DNA from: DATBAK01 sp036787815
Lineage (GTDB): Bacteria > Actinomycetota > Acidimicrobiia > IMCC26256 > PALSA-610
Assembly (NCBI GenBank): GCA_036787815.1
Contig: DAIQOP010000015.1
Span: forward strand, 1-25,970
DNA length: 25,970 nucleotides
Direction: 5' to 3'
The notes below the pieces were generated by a model. It searched no databases and was not told the origin of the DNA. It saw only the letters and a list, made by a program, of their open reading frames with translations. Positions within the stretch are counted from its first letter, which is position 1, and every line of letters starts with the position of its first letter. Below are positions 8,281 through 14,975 of this stretch, in pieces. A program made the translations under genes and the position numbers.

Positions 8281-8958
8281 TCAGAGATCGAGGGTCGGCG
8301 ACGCCGGATCGACACCGGCGCGGGCCAACGCCTTGCGCTTCGTGATCATGAGCACCGAGCGCGGGGCGCGCGTGATCGACGAGACCGTCGCCGCGGTCGC
8401 GGCCGCGAGCTCGCCCGGCTCGACGACCGTCGAGAGCAGACCGAGCCGGAACGCCTCGGCCGCGTCGATCGTTCGGCCCGTGAAGCAGAGATCACGGGCG
8501 ACCCCGCCGCCCACGAGTGCCTCGAGCGGCCCGTAGACGACCTGGCTCCAGGCGTGCTCGGGATGCGCGAAGCGCGCGGTGCTCGATGCGAGCCGAATAT
8601 CGGACATCACCGCGAGGTCGAAGCCGCCGGCGAGCGCGGGCCCGTTGATCGACGCGACGAGCGGGAGCGGGAAGCAGAGCACGGTGCGATGGAAGCGGTC
8701 GCTCGACGCCCACAGGCGTTTCTGGAACTCGGGGTCTTCGACGCGGAACTCGGCGAGATCGAAGCCCGCGCAGAACACGTCGCCCGCGCCGGTGAGCACC
8801 ACGCACTGCACGCGCTCGTCGGCCGCCAGCGCGTCGAGCGCGTCGCTGACGAGATCGCGTACCGCGATCGAGAGGGCGTTGCGCTTCTCGGGCCGGTTGA
8901 GCGTGACGGTGGCGACGCCGTCTTCGACGGGGGAAACCAACACTTCGTCGGCGGCCAT
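8281..8958 (-). CDS. Enoyl-CoA hydratase/isomerase family protein (short crotonase)
   Basis: 225 residues of crotonase fold: 'TLNRPEKRNALS', oxyanion-hole elements 'FCAGFDL' and 'NGPALAGGFDLA', and 'AHPEHAW' with E134 in the place of rat hydratase Glu144. The position of the second catalytic glutamate (rat Glu164, before 'xxxTG') reads D156 ('RDLCFTG'). The 'GAGG' turn typical of hydratases is missing ('YGPLEALVGGG'). About 30 residues shorter than usual at the C-terminus. It may therefore be an isomerase or a hydratase of altered activity (inference). The start has no ribosome site but has TACGTT exactly six bases upstream. Confidence 0.9.
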   Translation of the reverse strand: MAADEVLVSPVEDGVATVTLNRPEKRNALSIAVRDLVSDALDALAADERVQCVVLTGAGDVFCAGFDLAEFRVEDPEFQKRLWASSDRFHRTVLCFPLPLVASINGPALAGGFDLAVMSDIRLASSTARFAHPEHAWSQVVYGPLEALVGGGVARDLCFTGRTIDAAEAFRLGLLSTVVEPGELAAATAATVSSITRAPRSVLMITKRKALARAGVDPASPTLDL

Positions 8959-8964
8959 CCGACG

Positions 8965-8970
8965 AACGTA
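8965..8970 (-). promoter_or_regulatory. -10 hexamer of a probable leaderless promoter (crotonase)
   Basis: TACGTT on the minus strand, then CGTCGG, then ATG at 8958. Same TAnnnT-N6-start geometry as at 7288 and 9900. Confidence 0.55.
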
Positions 8971-9038
8971 GTGCGTCTCGCGACCGGGCGGCGATGATCC
9001 GGCCGACGAGAACGATCACACAGCCCGAGACGGCCGGC

Positions 9039-9287
9039 TCACGGCGTGGCGCCGAACAGGTTGACCACGATGCCGACGAGCATGAGCAGACATGCGGCTC
9101 CCGCGAGGATCGCCCACGTCGTGCGGCCCATGACCTTGACCACCCGCCACAGCCGGAAACGGAACCGGGTCGCGTTCGCAGCGTCATGAAGCCCAGCGTC
9201 ACCGTCGAACCGGAGCAACGTGAGTCGGTTGGCCGGTCGAGTGTCCGAGATCGGTTGCCGTTCATCTGCGACGAGATCGGGACGCAT
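9039..9287 (-). CDS. Small C-tail-anchored membrane protein, unknown
   Basis: An 82-residue protein: a polar N-terminal two thirds ('MRPDLVADERQP...'), then one membrane helix near the C-terminus ('WAILAGAACLLMLVGIVVNLF'). The ATG at 9287 is preferred to an upstream in-frame start because a strong GGAGGT sits eight bases before it. No known family recognised. The 190 bases between this gene and the EthD gene hold no convincing gene. Confidence 0.72.
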   Translation of the reverse strand: MRPDLVADERQPISDTRPANRLTLLRFDGDAGLHDAANATRFRFRLWRVVKVMGRTTWAILAGAACLLMLVGIVVNLFGATP

Positions 9288-9478
9288 CACGATGCACCTC
9301 CGAACCCCTGCGCCGCGACCTCGTTGTCGCGTCGCCACTCAACCGTCCTACCAGCAGTGTCGGCTCGCGCAGCCTGCGCGGTCAGAGGCGAAGGTCACGC
9401 CGGGCTAGAGGCTCTCGTTCCCCTCTCGGCTCGTCGAGAGCACGTGGATCACGGCGTCGGCGCGTCGACTCGTGGTGA

Positions 9479-9850
9479 TCACCCGTCGATGATCACGTGC
9501 TCTTCGGCGAGGAACAGCGGGGAGCGGGGGAGGTCGATGAAGCGGCGCTCGTCTTCGAGGAGCTCGGCCGACGCCGCGCGTCCGGCCTCGCTGCCGCCGG
9601 CCGCGACGAGCGCGTCGATGCTGTCGAGCCAGAGCTCGGCCACCCCGTCGAACGGCTCCGGCGACTGACGCGGCCCGGCCACCGCGACGCTCACCGCGTC
9701 GTCGACCGAGTGGACCTGCACGTAGCGACGGATGCCGAGCACCTCGGCGTGAACGCGGACGAGGGGCGCGTGCTGCGTACGCCAGTACGTCTGGAACTCC
9801 TCACGCGAGAGCTCGGGCCGGCGACGCAGGCAGAAGACGATCTTGATCAT
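9479..9850 (-). CDS. EthD-domain protein
   Basis: 123 residues of dimeric alpha/beta-barrel type. The N-terminal 'MIKIVFCLRRRPELS' strand and 'YWRTQHAPLVRVH' helix are the EthD family hallmark. EthD is needed for the ETBE-degrading cytochrome P450 system in Rhodococcus, but most members have no known function. It is divergent from the nucleosidase-like gene with 61 bases between starts. No ribosome site; GAGACT lies six bases before the ATG. No degradation genes accompany it here. Confidence 0.88.
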   Translation of the reverse strand: MIKIVFCLRRRPELSREEFQTYWRTQHAPLVRVHAEVLGIRRYVQVHSVDDAVSVAVAGPRQSPEPFDGVAELWLDSIDALVAAGGSEAGRAASAELLEDERRFIDLPRSPLFLAEEHVIIDG

Positions 9851-9899
9851 CGGGCGAGTCTCGCGGCCCGGCCCCGGGGGCGCACGTGAATCCGGGTCG

Positions 9900-9905
9900 T
9901 ATCAT
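9900..9905 (+). promoter_or_regulatory. -10 hexamer of a probable leaderless promoter (nucleosidase-like gene)
   Basis: TATCAT, six bases (TGACGC), then GTG at 9912. This is the best match in the window to the leaderless architecture. Confidence 0.6.
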
Positions 9906-9911
9906 TGACGC

Positions 9912-10649
9912 GTGAGCCGTTTCGGCGAAGACGCACCCCGCCTCGCGTTCATCTGCGCGATGCCGATGGAGCTGCGGCCGCTCGTGCGCAAGCTCGGGTT
10001 GCGCAAGACGACGACCGACGGCACGACCCTCCAGTCGGGAACGCTGGCCGGCCGCGAGGTCGTCGCGATCGCCACGGGTATGGGAACGGGGCTCGCCACC
10101 GACGCGACCGAGCATCTGCTGAACGCGGTCGACATCGAGCGCGTCGTCGTGTTCGGCATCACCGGCGCGGTCGAGAACGAGACCCCCATCGGCACGTTGA
10201 TCCTGCCCGAGGTCGTGGTGAACAGCGCGAGCGGTGCCGAATACCGGCCCGCCCCGTTGGGGCAGGGCGTACCGCACGGAAAGATGTGGACGACCGACGA
10301 GCTCAACACCGATCTCGACGTGATCGCCGGGCTGCGCGCGAACGGCGTCGTCTCGCTCGACATGGAGACCGCGGCGATCGCGGAGGCATGCGAACGGCGC
10401 TCGATCCCGTGGTCGGTGTTCCGGGTCATCAGTGATCGCGCCACCGACGGCAGCGTCGACGAAGAGGTGTTCCGGTTGAGCAATCAGGACGGCACACCGA
10501 ATCCGGTCGCGGTCGCCCGGTACTTCCTCCTGCACCCGCAGCGCATCCCCCGCATGGCCCGACTCGCGAAGGGCGCCATGCGCGCGACCGATCTCGCCGC
10601 CGAGGCCGCGATCCGCGCCGTCGTCGAGCTGCAACCCGGGGTCGCCTGA
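9912..10649 (+). CDS. MTA/SAH nucleosidase-like (PNP_UDP_1 family) protein
   Basis: A 245-residue phosphorylase/nucleosidase-fold protein. Residues matching the catalytic set of MtnN are present: E20 ('AMPMEL'), E152 in 'SLDMETAAIA', and D176 in 'RVISDRA'. 'GMGTGLATDA' is the Gly-rich loop of the family. It likely hydrolyses or phosphorolyses a purine nucleoside (methylthioadenosine, S-adenosylhomocysteine or relative), acting in the cytoplasm; the central part is more divergent than in true MtnN, so the substrate is open. The C-terminal 40 residues resemble the extension of futalosine-hydrolase-like or hopanoid-linked members, but that assignment is not certain. Tail-to-tail with the GH43-like gene, 12 bases apart. 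Confidence 0.85.
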   Translation: MSRFGEDAPRLAFICAMPMELRPLVRKLGLRKTTTDGTTLQSGTLAGREVVAIATGMGTGLATDATEHLLNAVDIERVVVFGITGAVENETPIGTLILPEVVVNSASGAEYRPAPLGQGVPHGKMWTTDELNTDLDVIAGLRANGVVSLDMETAAIAEACERRSIPWSVFRVISDRATDGSVDEEVFRLSNQDGTPNPVAVARYFLLHPQRIPRMARLAKGAMRATDLAAEAAIRAVVELQPGVA

Positions 10650-10661
10650 CGCGCGGCGTGG

Positions 10662-12453
10662 CTACGCGATGCCGACGATGGGGCGCGCGAGGTGGAGCCC
10701 ACCCGTCGAACCGAAGAACCTCGCGTCGCCGAACGAGAAGATCCCACCGTCGCTCGCGACGAACCAGTACCCGTGACCCGACGGCGACGCGCTCATGCCG
10801 ACGATCGGCTGATTCAGACGCACGTTCCCCGTCGAACCGAAGAACCTCGCATCACCGAACGAGAAGATCCCACCATCACGCGCGACGAACCAATACCCGC
10901 GACCCGACGGGGTCGCCGACATGCCGACAATCGGCTGATNNNNNNNNNNNNNNNNNNNNNNNNNNNNNNNNNNNNNNNNNNNNNNNNNNNNNNNNNNNNN
11001 NNNNNNNNNNNNNNNNNNNNNNNNNNNNNNNNNNNNNNNGCACGTTCCCCGTCGACCCGAAGAACTTCGCATCACCGAACGAGAAGATCCCACCATCGGC
11101 CGCCACGAACCAATACCCGCGACCCGACGGGGTCGCCGACATGCCGACAATCGGCTGATTCAGACGCACGTTCCCCGTCGACCCGAAGAACTTCGCATCA
11201 CCGAACGAGAAGATCCCACCGTCGGCCGCCACGAGCCAGTAGCCACCACCGCTGCGCGTCCGCGCCATTCCGACGATCGGTGAGTTGAGCGCGATACCGC
11301 CGGTGCTACCGCAGAACTGCGGGTTGCCGAACACGAAGATGCCGCCGTCGGACGCGACGAGGCGGTAGCCGCGCACCGGGCTCACCGTGCGGCAAGTGAT
11401 CAGTGCCGTCACCTTCAGGCTCGCGACGAACAGGCGGCGAGCGCACGAGTTGTTCCCGACGTAGTTGGTGCACGGCGAGTTCCACGCTGCGTACGCGAGC
11501 CACAGCCGCCCGGATGCGTCGGCGAACGCCGTCCCGCCGCCGGGCCCGCCGACTCCCGCGTAGGTCGTGAGCAACGCGGAGGTCGCCTCTCGGCACGGCC
11601 CCATCGGCGTGTCGCAGAGCGCGTATCCCTGCCGGTACGCGTTCGACGTCCAGTTCCCGCGCGAGAACAGGAGCACGTAGCGCCCGCCGGCCCGCAGCAT
11701 CTGCGGGTTCTCGACGGTCTCGAACGGGCTCGACAGGTTCTCCTGCGCGAGCACGACGTGCGGCGCGCCGGCGACGTGGAGCCCATCGCTCGTGAGCGCC
11801 ACCACGAAGATCCGCGCGGGGACCGATCCGTGGTTCACGTCGTCGAAGGTCTTGAAGTACAGCCACGCGCGGCCGGCACCATCGACGAAGGGAGCCGGAT
11901 CGATCGCGCCGCCGTCGGCGTCGCGGCACAGCACCGGCACGTTCGTGCCGTCGACGAACGGGCCGCGCGGGCTCGTGGCCGTCGCGATCGACAGGCAGTA
12001 GTGACCGCCGTGACCCGACACGGTCTGCGCGGTGTAGAACATCACGTACCGACCGGCGACGAAGAACACGCCGGGCGCGTGTTGAGACCCGTTGACCTGC
12101 CACGGCCGCACCGACGTGCCCGGCGGGATCGACGGGAACGCCGACGAACCGAAACGGCCCTGGTTCAGCGTGTCCCAACCGGCGTTCGGCTGCGTCGAGG
12201 TGAGCACACCGATGTGGTTCCCCCACGACGTACCCGTCGTGTAGGCGTAGTAGGTGGAGCCGAACCGCACGACCGCCGGGTCGGGTGCATCGCTCTCCCG
12301 CACGTTCGGAGCCCACGCGGGCTGGAAGGCCGGCGCACTGGGCCGAGATCCGACGCTCAGGAGTCCCGCGGCCGATGCCGGAGAGATCGTGGCCGGCAGC
12401 ATCGAGGCGGCGAGCAGCGCCGCGATTCCGAGCTTCGCCATCGTCCGCCGCAC
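10662..12453 (-). CDS. Secreted GH43-like five-bladed propeller with C-terminal 42-residue repeats (contains assembly gap)
   Basis: A signal peptide ('MAKLGIAALLAASMLPA', cut after 'ASA' near residue 28) leads into a beta-propeller of glycoside hydrolase family 43 type. Candidate catalytic residues are D58 ('DAPDPAVV'), D185 ('GGAIDPAPF') and E248 ('TVENPQM'). From residue 362 come tandem 42-residue repeats of the type 'GYWFVAADGGIFSFGDA', known in secreted proteins of Acidimicrobiia and other actinobacteria and probably also beta-sheet blades. The sequence is broken by 100 N (10940-11039). The two sides are in different frames only because of the placeholder length: restoring the 126-base period puts them back in frame. 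It ends 'RPIVGIA' at 10662. GTG 12453 (giving MRRTMAKLG) or ATG 12441 may be the start; the frame is open further upstream without a sensible N-terminus. Substrate probably an arabino- or xylo-type glycan (family knowledge). Confidence 0.85.
10665..11370 (-). repeat. 126-base in-frame tandem repeat array, interrupted by gap
   Basis: At least five copies of a 126-base unit encoding 42 residues are visible; 'gcacgttccccgtcga' recurs at 10820, 11040 and 11166. Copies next to the gap are nearly identical, while the first and last differ more. The near-identity explains why assembly failed here. Confidence 0.9.
10940..11039. other. Assembly gap (100 N placeholder)
   Basis: Exactly 100 N inside the 126-base repeat array. 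Keeping phase between 10820 and 11040 needs 126n+6 bases here, so the true length is not 100. Confidence 0.95.
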
Positions 12454-12497
12454 GCGGGTGAATCGACGGGTTCCGGCGCCGGGTTGAGGCTCACGTG

Positions 12498-12540
12498 AAA
12501 AAGCGGTGGCGGCAGGGGGTCGAGCCCCCTGCCGCCACCG
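12498..12540 (-). terminator. Rho-independent terminator of the 141-residue protein gene
   Basis: A perfect 16-base GC-rich stem (12504-12519 with 12525-12540) around a TCGAG loop is followed on the minus strand by five U (12498-12502). This is the strongest terminator seen. It separates the 141-residue protein from the GH43-like gene. Confidence 0.88.
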
Positions 12541-12578
12541 TCCGCCGTCCCCGTGGCGGCTCTTCCGCCCGCCGAAAC

Positions 12579-13004
12579 CTATGGGGTCACGGTGAGCGTG
12601 AACGTCTTGATCGTCGTGGCCACGCCGTCGCTCGCGGTCAGGACGACGGTCGTGACGCCGGTCTTGCCGGTGCGGGGCGTGATCCGCATCTGGCGTGACA
12701 CCCCGGTGTTCACCGCCGGCGACCGGGCAGTTCCGCACTGCGGGCGGTGTCGCGGTCGTTCGCCGGTGGGCACCGCGATGACGTCGCTGCCGCCTGCGCT
12801 CGCGCTTGCACCGACGAGGGGATTGGCCGCGCCGTTGGCCTTCGCCGGAGGGCTCGCCTTCGCCGGAGGAGTCGACTTCACCGGCGGGCTCGCCTTCGCC
12901 GGAGGGACGTTCTTGCTCGCTCCGGGCAGCAACTCGCCGTGGACATCGATCCCGGCGCCGAGCTTCTTCGCACCGCGCGTCTTCTGCGGAGACTTGAACC
13001 TCAT
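12579..13004 (-). CDS. 141-residue protein with Lys/Pro/Ala repeats and a partial Ig-like C-terminal domain
   Basis: The gene has a strong ribosome site (GGAGG, nine bases before ATG 13004) and a strong terminator, so it is likely expressed. The N-terminus is basic ('MRFKSPQKTRGAKK') with no clear signal peptide. Residues about 34-60 are degenerate 'PPAKAS' repeats encoded by an 18-base tandem repeat. The C-terminal 45 residues ('ITPRTGKTG', 'VVLTASDG', 'TFTLTVTP') match the last strands of the Ig/cadherin-like domains that occur in large bacterial surface proteins. Only the end of such a domain is present and the preceding residues ('ERPRHRPQCG') look unrelated, so it may be a truncated or rearranged remnant. 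Function unknown. Confidence 0.6.
   Translation of the reverse strand: MRFKSPQKTRGAKKLGAGIDVHGELLPGASKNVPPAKASPPVKSTPPAKASPPAKANGAANPLVGASASAGGSDVIAVPTGERPRHRPQCGTARSPAVNTGVSRQMRITPRTGKTGVTTVVLTASDGVATTIKTFTLTVTP
12839..12908. repeat. 18-base tandem repeats (coding for the PPAKAS motif)
   Basis: About four imperfect copies of 'ccttcgccggagggctcg' in tandem, in frame with the minus-strand gene. Copy number is likely variable. Confidence 0.75.
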
Positions 13005-13295
13005 CGGTTCACCCTCCGCGCGTGGACGGCGCGATCAGCCACGCCACCGTGAGTCACCATGCCCCAGCCCTTCAGCCCCTACCCGATTGCCCAGAGCAAG
13101 GTAACAGCTGACCACGCAGGGTGGCAATAGGCCTACTGCCTGGAAAGATGTGCCGAATGGCACAACTTTGGCGTCGGGAAAGGCGTCGCGACGCGGTCGA
13201 TTATGAGAACATTTTCTCACGAACCGTGGTCGGCGACGCCGACTCGGCTCTCAAGAGAGGCGCCCACGTTCGGCGCGAACGGGGATCGACCGGTG
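13005..13295. promoter_or_regulatory. 290-base intergenic region with three palindromes
   Basis: No gene seen. On the minus strand it is the leader of the 141-residue protein gene. It holds palindromes at 13123-13140 (GGCAATAGGCCTACTGCC, one mismatch), 13149-13164 (TGTGCC-GAAT-GGCACA) and 13204-13219 (TGAGAA-CATT-TTCTCA), the last directly followed on the minus strand by a CATAAT -10-like box. A short hairpin at 13267-13281 (CGTTCG-GCG-CGAACG) lies just after the scramblase stop. Confidence 0.5.
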
Positions 13296-13907
13296 CTAGT
13301 TGAAGCCCCGCGAGTCCTGCTTCAGCGCGGTGTCGACACACAGTGCCGTGGCGACGACGAGGCTGAGGAGCGGATCCGCGAGTTGCGCCTTGATCTCGAG
13401 CACGTAGTTGTCGGCCGTCGTGAAGACGGTCTTCGCGAGGCCTTCCCAGGTCTTCGTGATCCGCGCGACCTCGGTACCGGCCGGGTCCTGGATGCTGAAG
13501 TTCCAGGCTCGCCAGTTCTCCGCGTTCAGCGAACCGACGGTGGTGCCCCCGGCCTCGAGCGCGAACCTGATCTTGCCGAACACATTCGCCTGCTTGACCT
13601 GACCGACCTCGGTACCGTCGGGCCGCGACACGACGAAGTTCGACTTCACGATCTTGCGCGGCCGGGTGAGCACCAGCACCGGCTGCTCGCCCGCGTCGCG
13701 GATCTCGTAGCGATGCGTCATGAACTGGTCGAGGCTGCTCACGAATCGGGCGATCTTCTTCGCCGTGGTCTGCCCCACCTCGGCGACCGAACCGATGCGG
13801 TTGCCGTTCTGATCGCTGACGACGAACTCGCTGACGAGCTCGATGATCTTCGCCTTCTGATTGACGACGAGGATCGGCTCGGTGAAGAGGGTGCCCCCAC
13901 CTTCCAT
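13296..13907 (-). CDS. Scramblase / LURP-one-related family protein
   Basis: A 203-residue protein of the scramblase/LOR beta-barrel fold: 'EPILVVNQKAKIIE' at the start, repeated 'D..G..IG.V' strand pairs ('SDQNGNRIGSV', 'SRPDGTEVGQV', 'DPAGTEVARI'), and the C-terminal helix 'LVVATALCVDTALKQDSRG', the family's buried hydrophobic helix. AAGGAG lies eight bases before the ATG. Bacterial members are soluble or membrane-bound and have no proven lipid-scrambling role. It starts 16 bases after the stop of the VC0807-like membrane protein gene, so they likely form an operon; a link to membrane lipids is inference. Confidence 0.9.
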   Translation of the reverse strand: MEGGGTLFTEPILVVNQKAKIIELVSEFVVSDQNGNRIGSVAEVGQTTAKKIARFVSSLDQFMTHRYEIRDAGEQPVLVLTRPRKIVKSNFVVSRPDGTEVGQVKQANVFGKIRFALEAGGTTVGSLNAENWRAWNFSIQDPAGTEVARITKTWEGLAKTVFTTADNYVLEIKAQLADPLLSLVVATALCVDTALKQDSRGFN

Positions 13908-13923
13908 TCGTGCAGCTCCTTGC

Positions 13924-14628
13924 TCAGACGGGCGCGGTCGCGAACACGAGGCCCTCGTTGCGCGCCGTGCGGATCGAGCACGACACCGTGAGGGCGATCG
14001 CCGCGACCGTAATGCTCAGGCACGCGACCGTCTTGAGCAACACGTACGTGGCCGTGGGCAGGCTCACCAGCAGCGCGAACGTCGCGACCGACGTGACGAC
14101 GTGCACTCCTGCCCACAGCAGCGTGAGGCCGCGGAACAGGCGGACGACACGAGGGCGACCACCGATCTCCGGGGTGAACTCGCAGAAGTCGGAAGCAAAG
14201 CGCGCGACCACGGGCCGGCCGATGAGCACCGAGCCGCCGAACACCGCCGCGAGCACGACCGTCGTCGCGATCGGCTGGACGAAGTAGGCGAACGTGCTCC
14301 CGCTGACGAGCGCGATGACGGTGCGCACGCTCAGGCCGACCGTCGTGAGCAACAGGATCGCCGGCAGCGCGCGCCCGCGCGCCAGTCGGCGGGTGACGGC
14401 GACGAAGGTCCAGCACAGCACGCCGACCATCGCAGCGCGCGAGCTGATCGTCACGAGCAGCACGTAGAAGAGCATGGTGGGCGCGACGGTCGCTTCCACG
14501 AGATGCGGCAACGAGCGCCGGGCCAGGCCGAAGACGACCGGCTGCCACGGCAGGTGCTGCACGTCTCCGGGCGCCGAGCGGCTCCCATGTTCCCCCGCGA
14601 CGAGTGTCAACGCACCCTGATCGCCCAT
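13924..14628 (-). CDS. VC0807-like multi-pass membrane protein
   Basis: 234 residues with about five or six hydrophobic segments. Recognisable elements of this septation-protein-A-like group are 'VEATVAPTMLFYVLLV', 'RRLARGRALPAILLLTT', 'GSTFAYFVQP', 'IGRPVVARFASDFCEFTPE' and 'FRGLTLLWAGVH'. Function unknown; related IspA-type proteins act in septation or envelope integrity. ATG 14628 is chosen because the upstream open frame reads as shadow of the repeat-protein gene. Divergent from the small CxxC protein; probable operon with the scramblase-like gene. Confidence 0.82.
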   Translation of the reverse strand: MGDQGALTLVAGEHGSRSAPGDVQHLPWQPVVFGLARRSLPHLVEATVAPTMLFYVLLVTISSRAAMVGVLCWTFVAVTRRLARGRALPAILLLTTVGLSVRTVIALVSGSTFAYFVQPIATTVVLAAVFGGSVLIGRPVVARFASDFCEFTPEIGGRPRVVRLFRGLTLLWAGVHVVTSVATFALLVSLPTATYVLLKTVACLSITVAAIALTVSCSIRTARNEGLVFATAPV

Positions 14629-14732
14629 TGATCCGACCGTCCTCGGCCTCGGTCGGCGAACCACATGCCCGGCGAGCGGAACCAGCTCCGAGGGTACCCC
14701 ACACTTCGGAAAACGCCCACGGCGACTGGGTA

Positions 14733-14738
14733 TACCCT
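14733..14738 (+). promoter_or_regulatory. -10 hexamer before the small CxxC protein
   Basis: TACCCT followed by exactly six bases (CAGGTT) and then CTG at 14745, in frame with the CxxC protein. Same spacing as the three clearer leaderless promoters in the window. Confidence 0.4.
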
Positions 14739-14744
14739 CAGGTT

Positions 14745-14933
14745 CTGATCCTCGCGCCGCCGGAACCCCGCCAATGCGGCCGCTGCCGGCTGTCGTTCGC
14801 CGGTGATGCCGAGCTGTCGCCGGCCGCCCAGGTCGCATGGTGGCTGTGCCCTCCGTGTCGGATCGCGCTGCTCGGTGCCGAGGATCGACACTCGAGCTCC
14901 CCTGACACTTCGACCGGTGGCGGCCCGGCCTGA
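14745..14933 (+). CDS. Small CxxC...CxxC (zinc-ribbon-like) protein
   Basis: About 62 residues: 'LAPPEPRQCGRCRLSFAG', then 17 residues, then 'LCPPCRIALLG', giving two CxxC pairs that could hold one zinc ion, and a polar tail. Short proteins of this form occur in actinobacteria without known function. The frame is open from a GTG at 14604, but that would run 25 bases into the divergent VC0807-like gene and add a proline/arginine-rich N-terminus that looks non-coding. No ATG, GTG or TTG lies close to the conserved part. The CTG at 14745, placed six bases after TACCCT, is proposed as a leaderless start (inference). Confidence 0.55.
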   Translation: MILAPPEPRQCGRCRLSFAGDAELSPAAQVAWWLCPPCRIALLGAEDRHSSSPDTSTGGGPA

Positions 14934-14975
14934 AGGCACCGACGCTCGGCGCGCGGGCTCGGCGGGCTCGGCGGG

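Noticed and set aside
9288..9478. Possible small gene between the membrane protein and EthD genes
   Set aside because: Available frames lack ribosome sites, leaderless signals and protein-like composition.
10662..11150. Frameshifted pseudogene at the N run
   Set aside because: The frame change is an artefact of the 100-base placeholder; 126n+6 bases restore the frame.
10690..11290. CRISPR-like regularly spaced repeats
   Set aside because: The repeats are contiguous 126-base coding units without spacers and translate to a known kind of protein repeat.
12454..12738. N-terminal extension of the GH43-like frame to 12738
   Set aside because: It would cross the strong terminator and the end of the 141-residue gene; a signal peptide begins only at 12453 or 12441.
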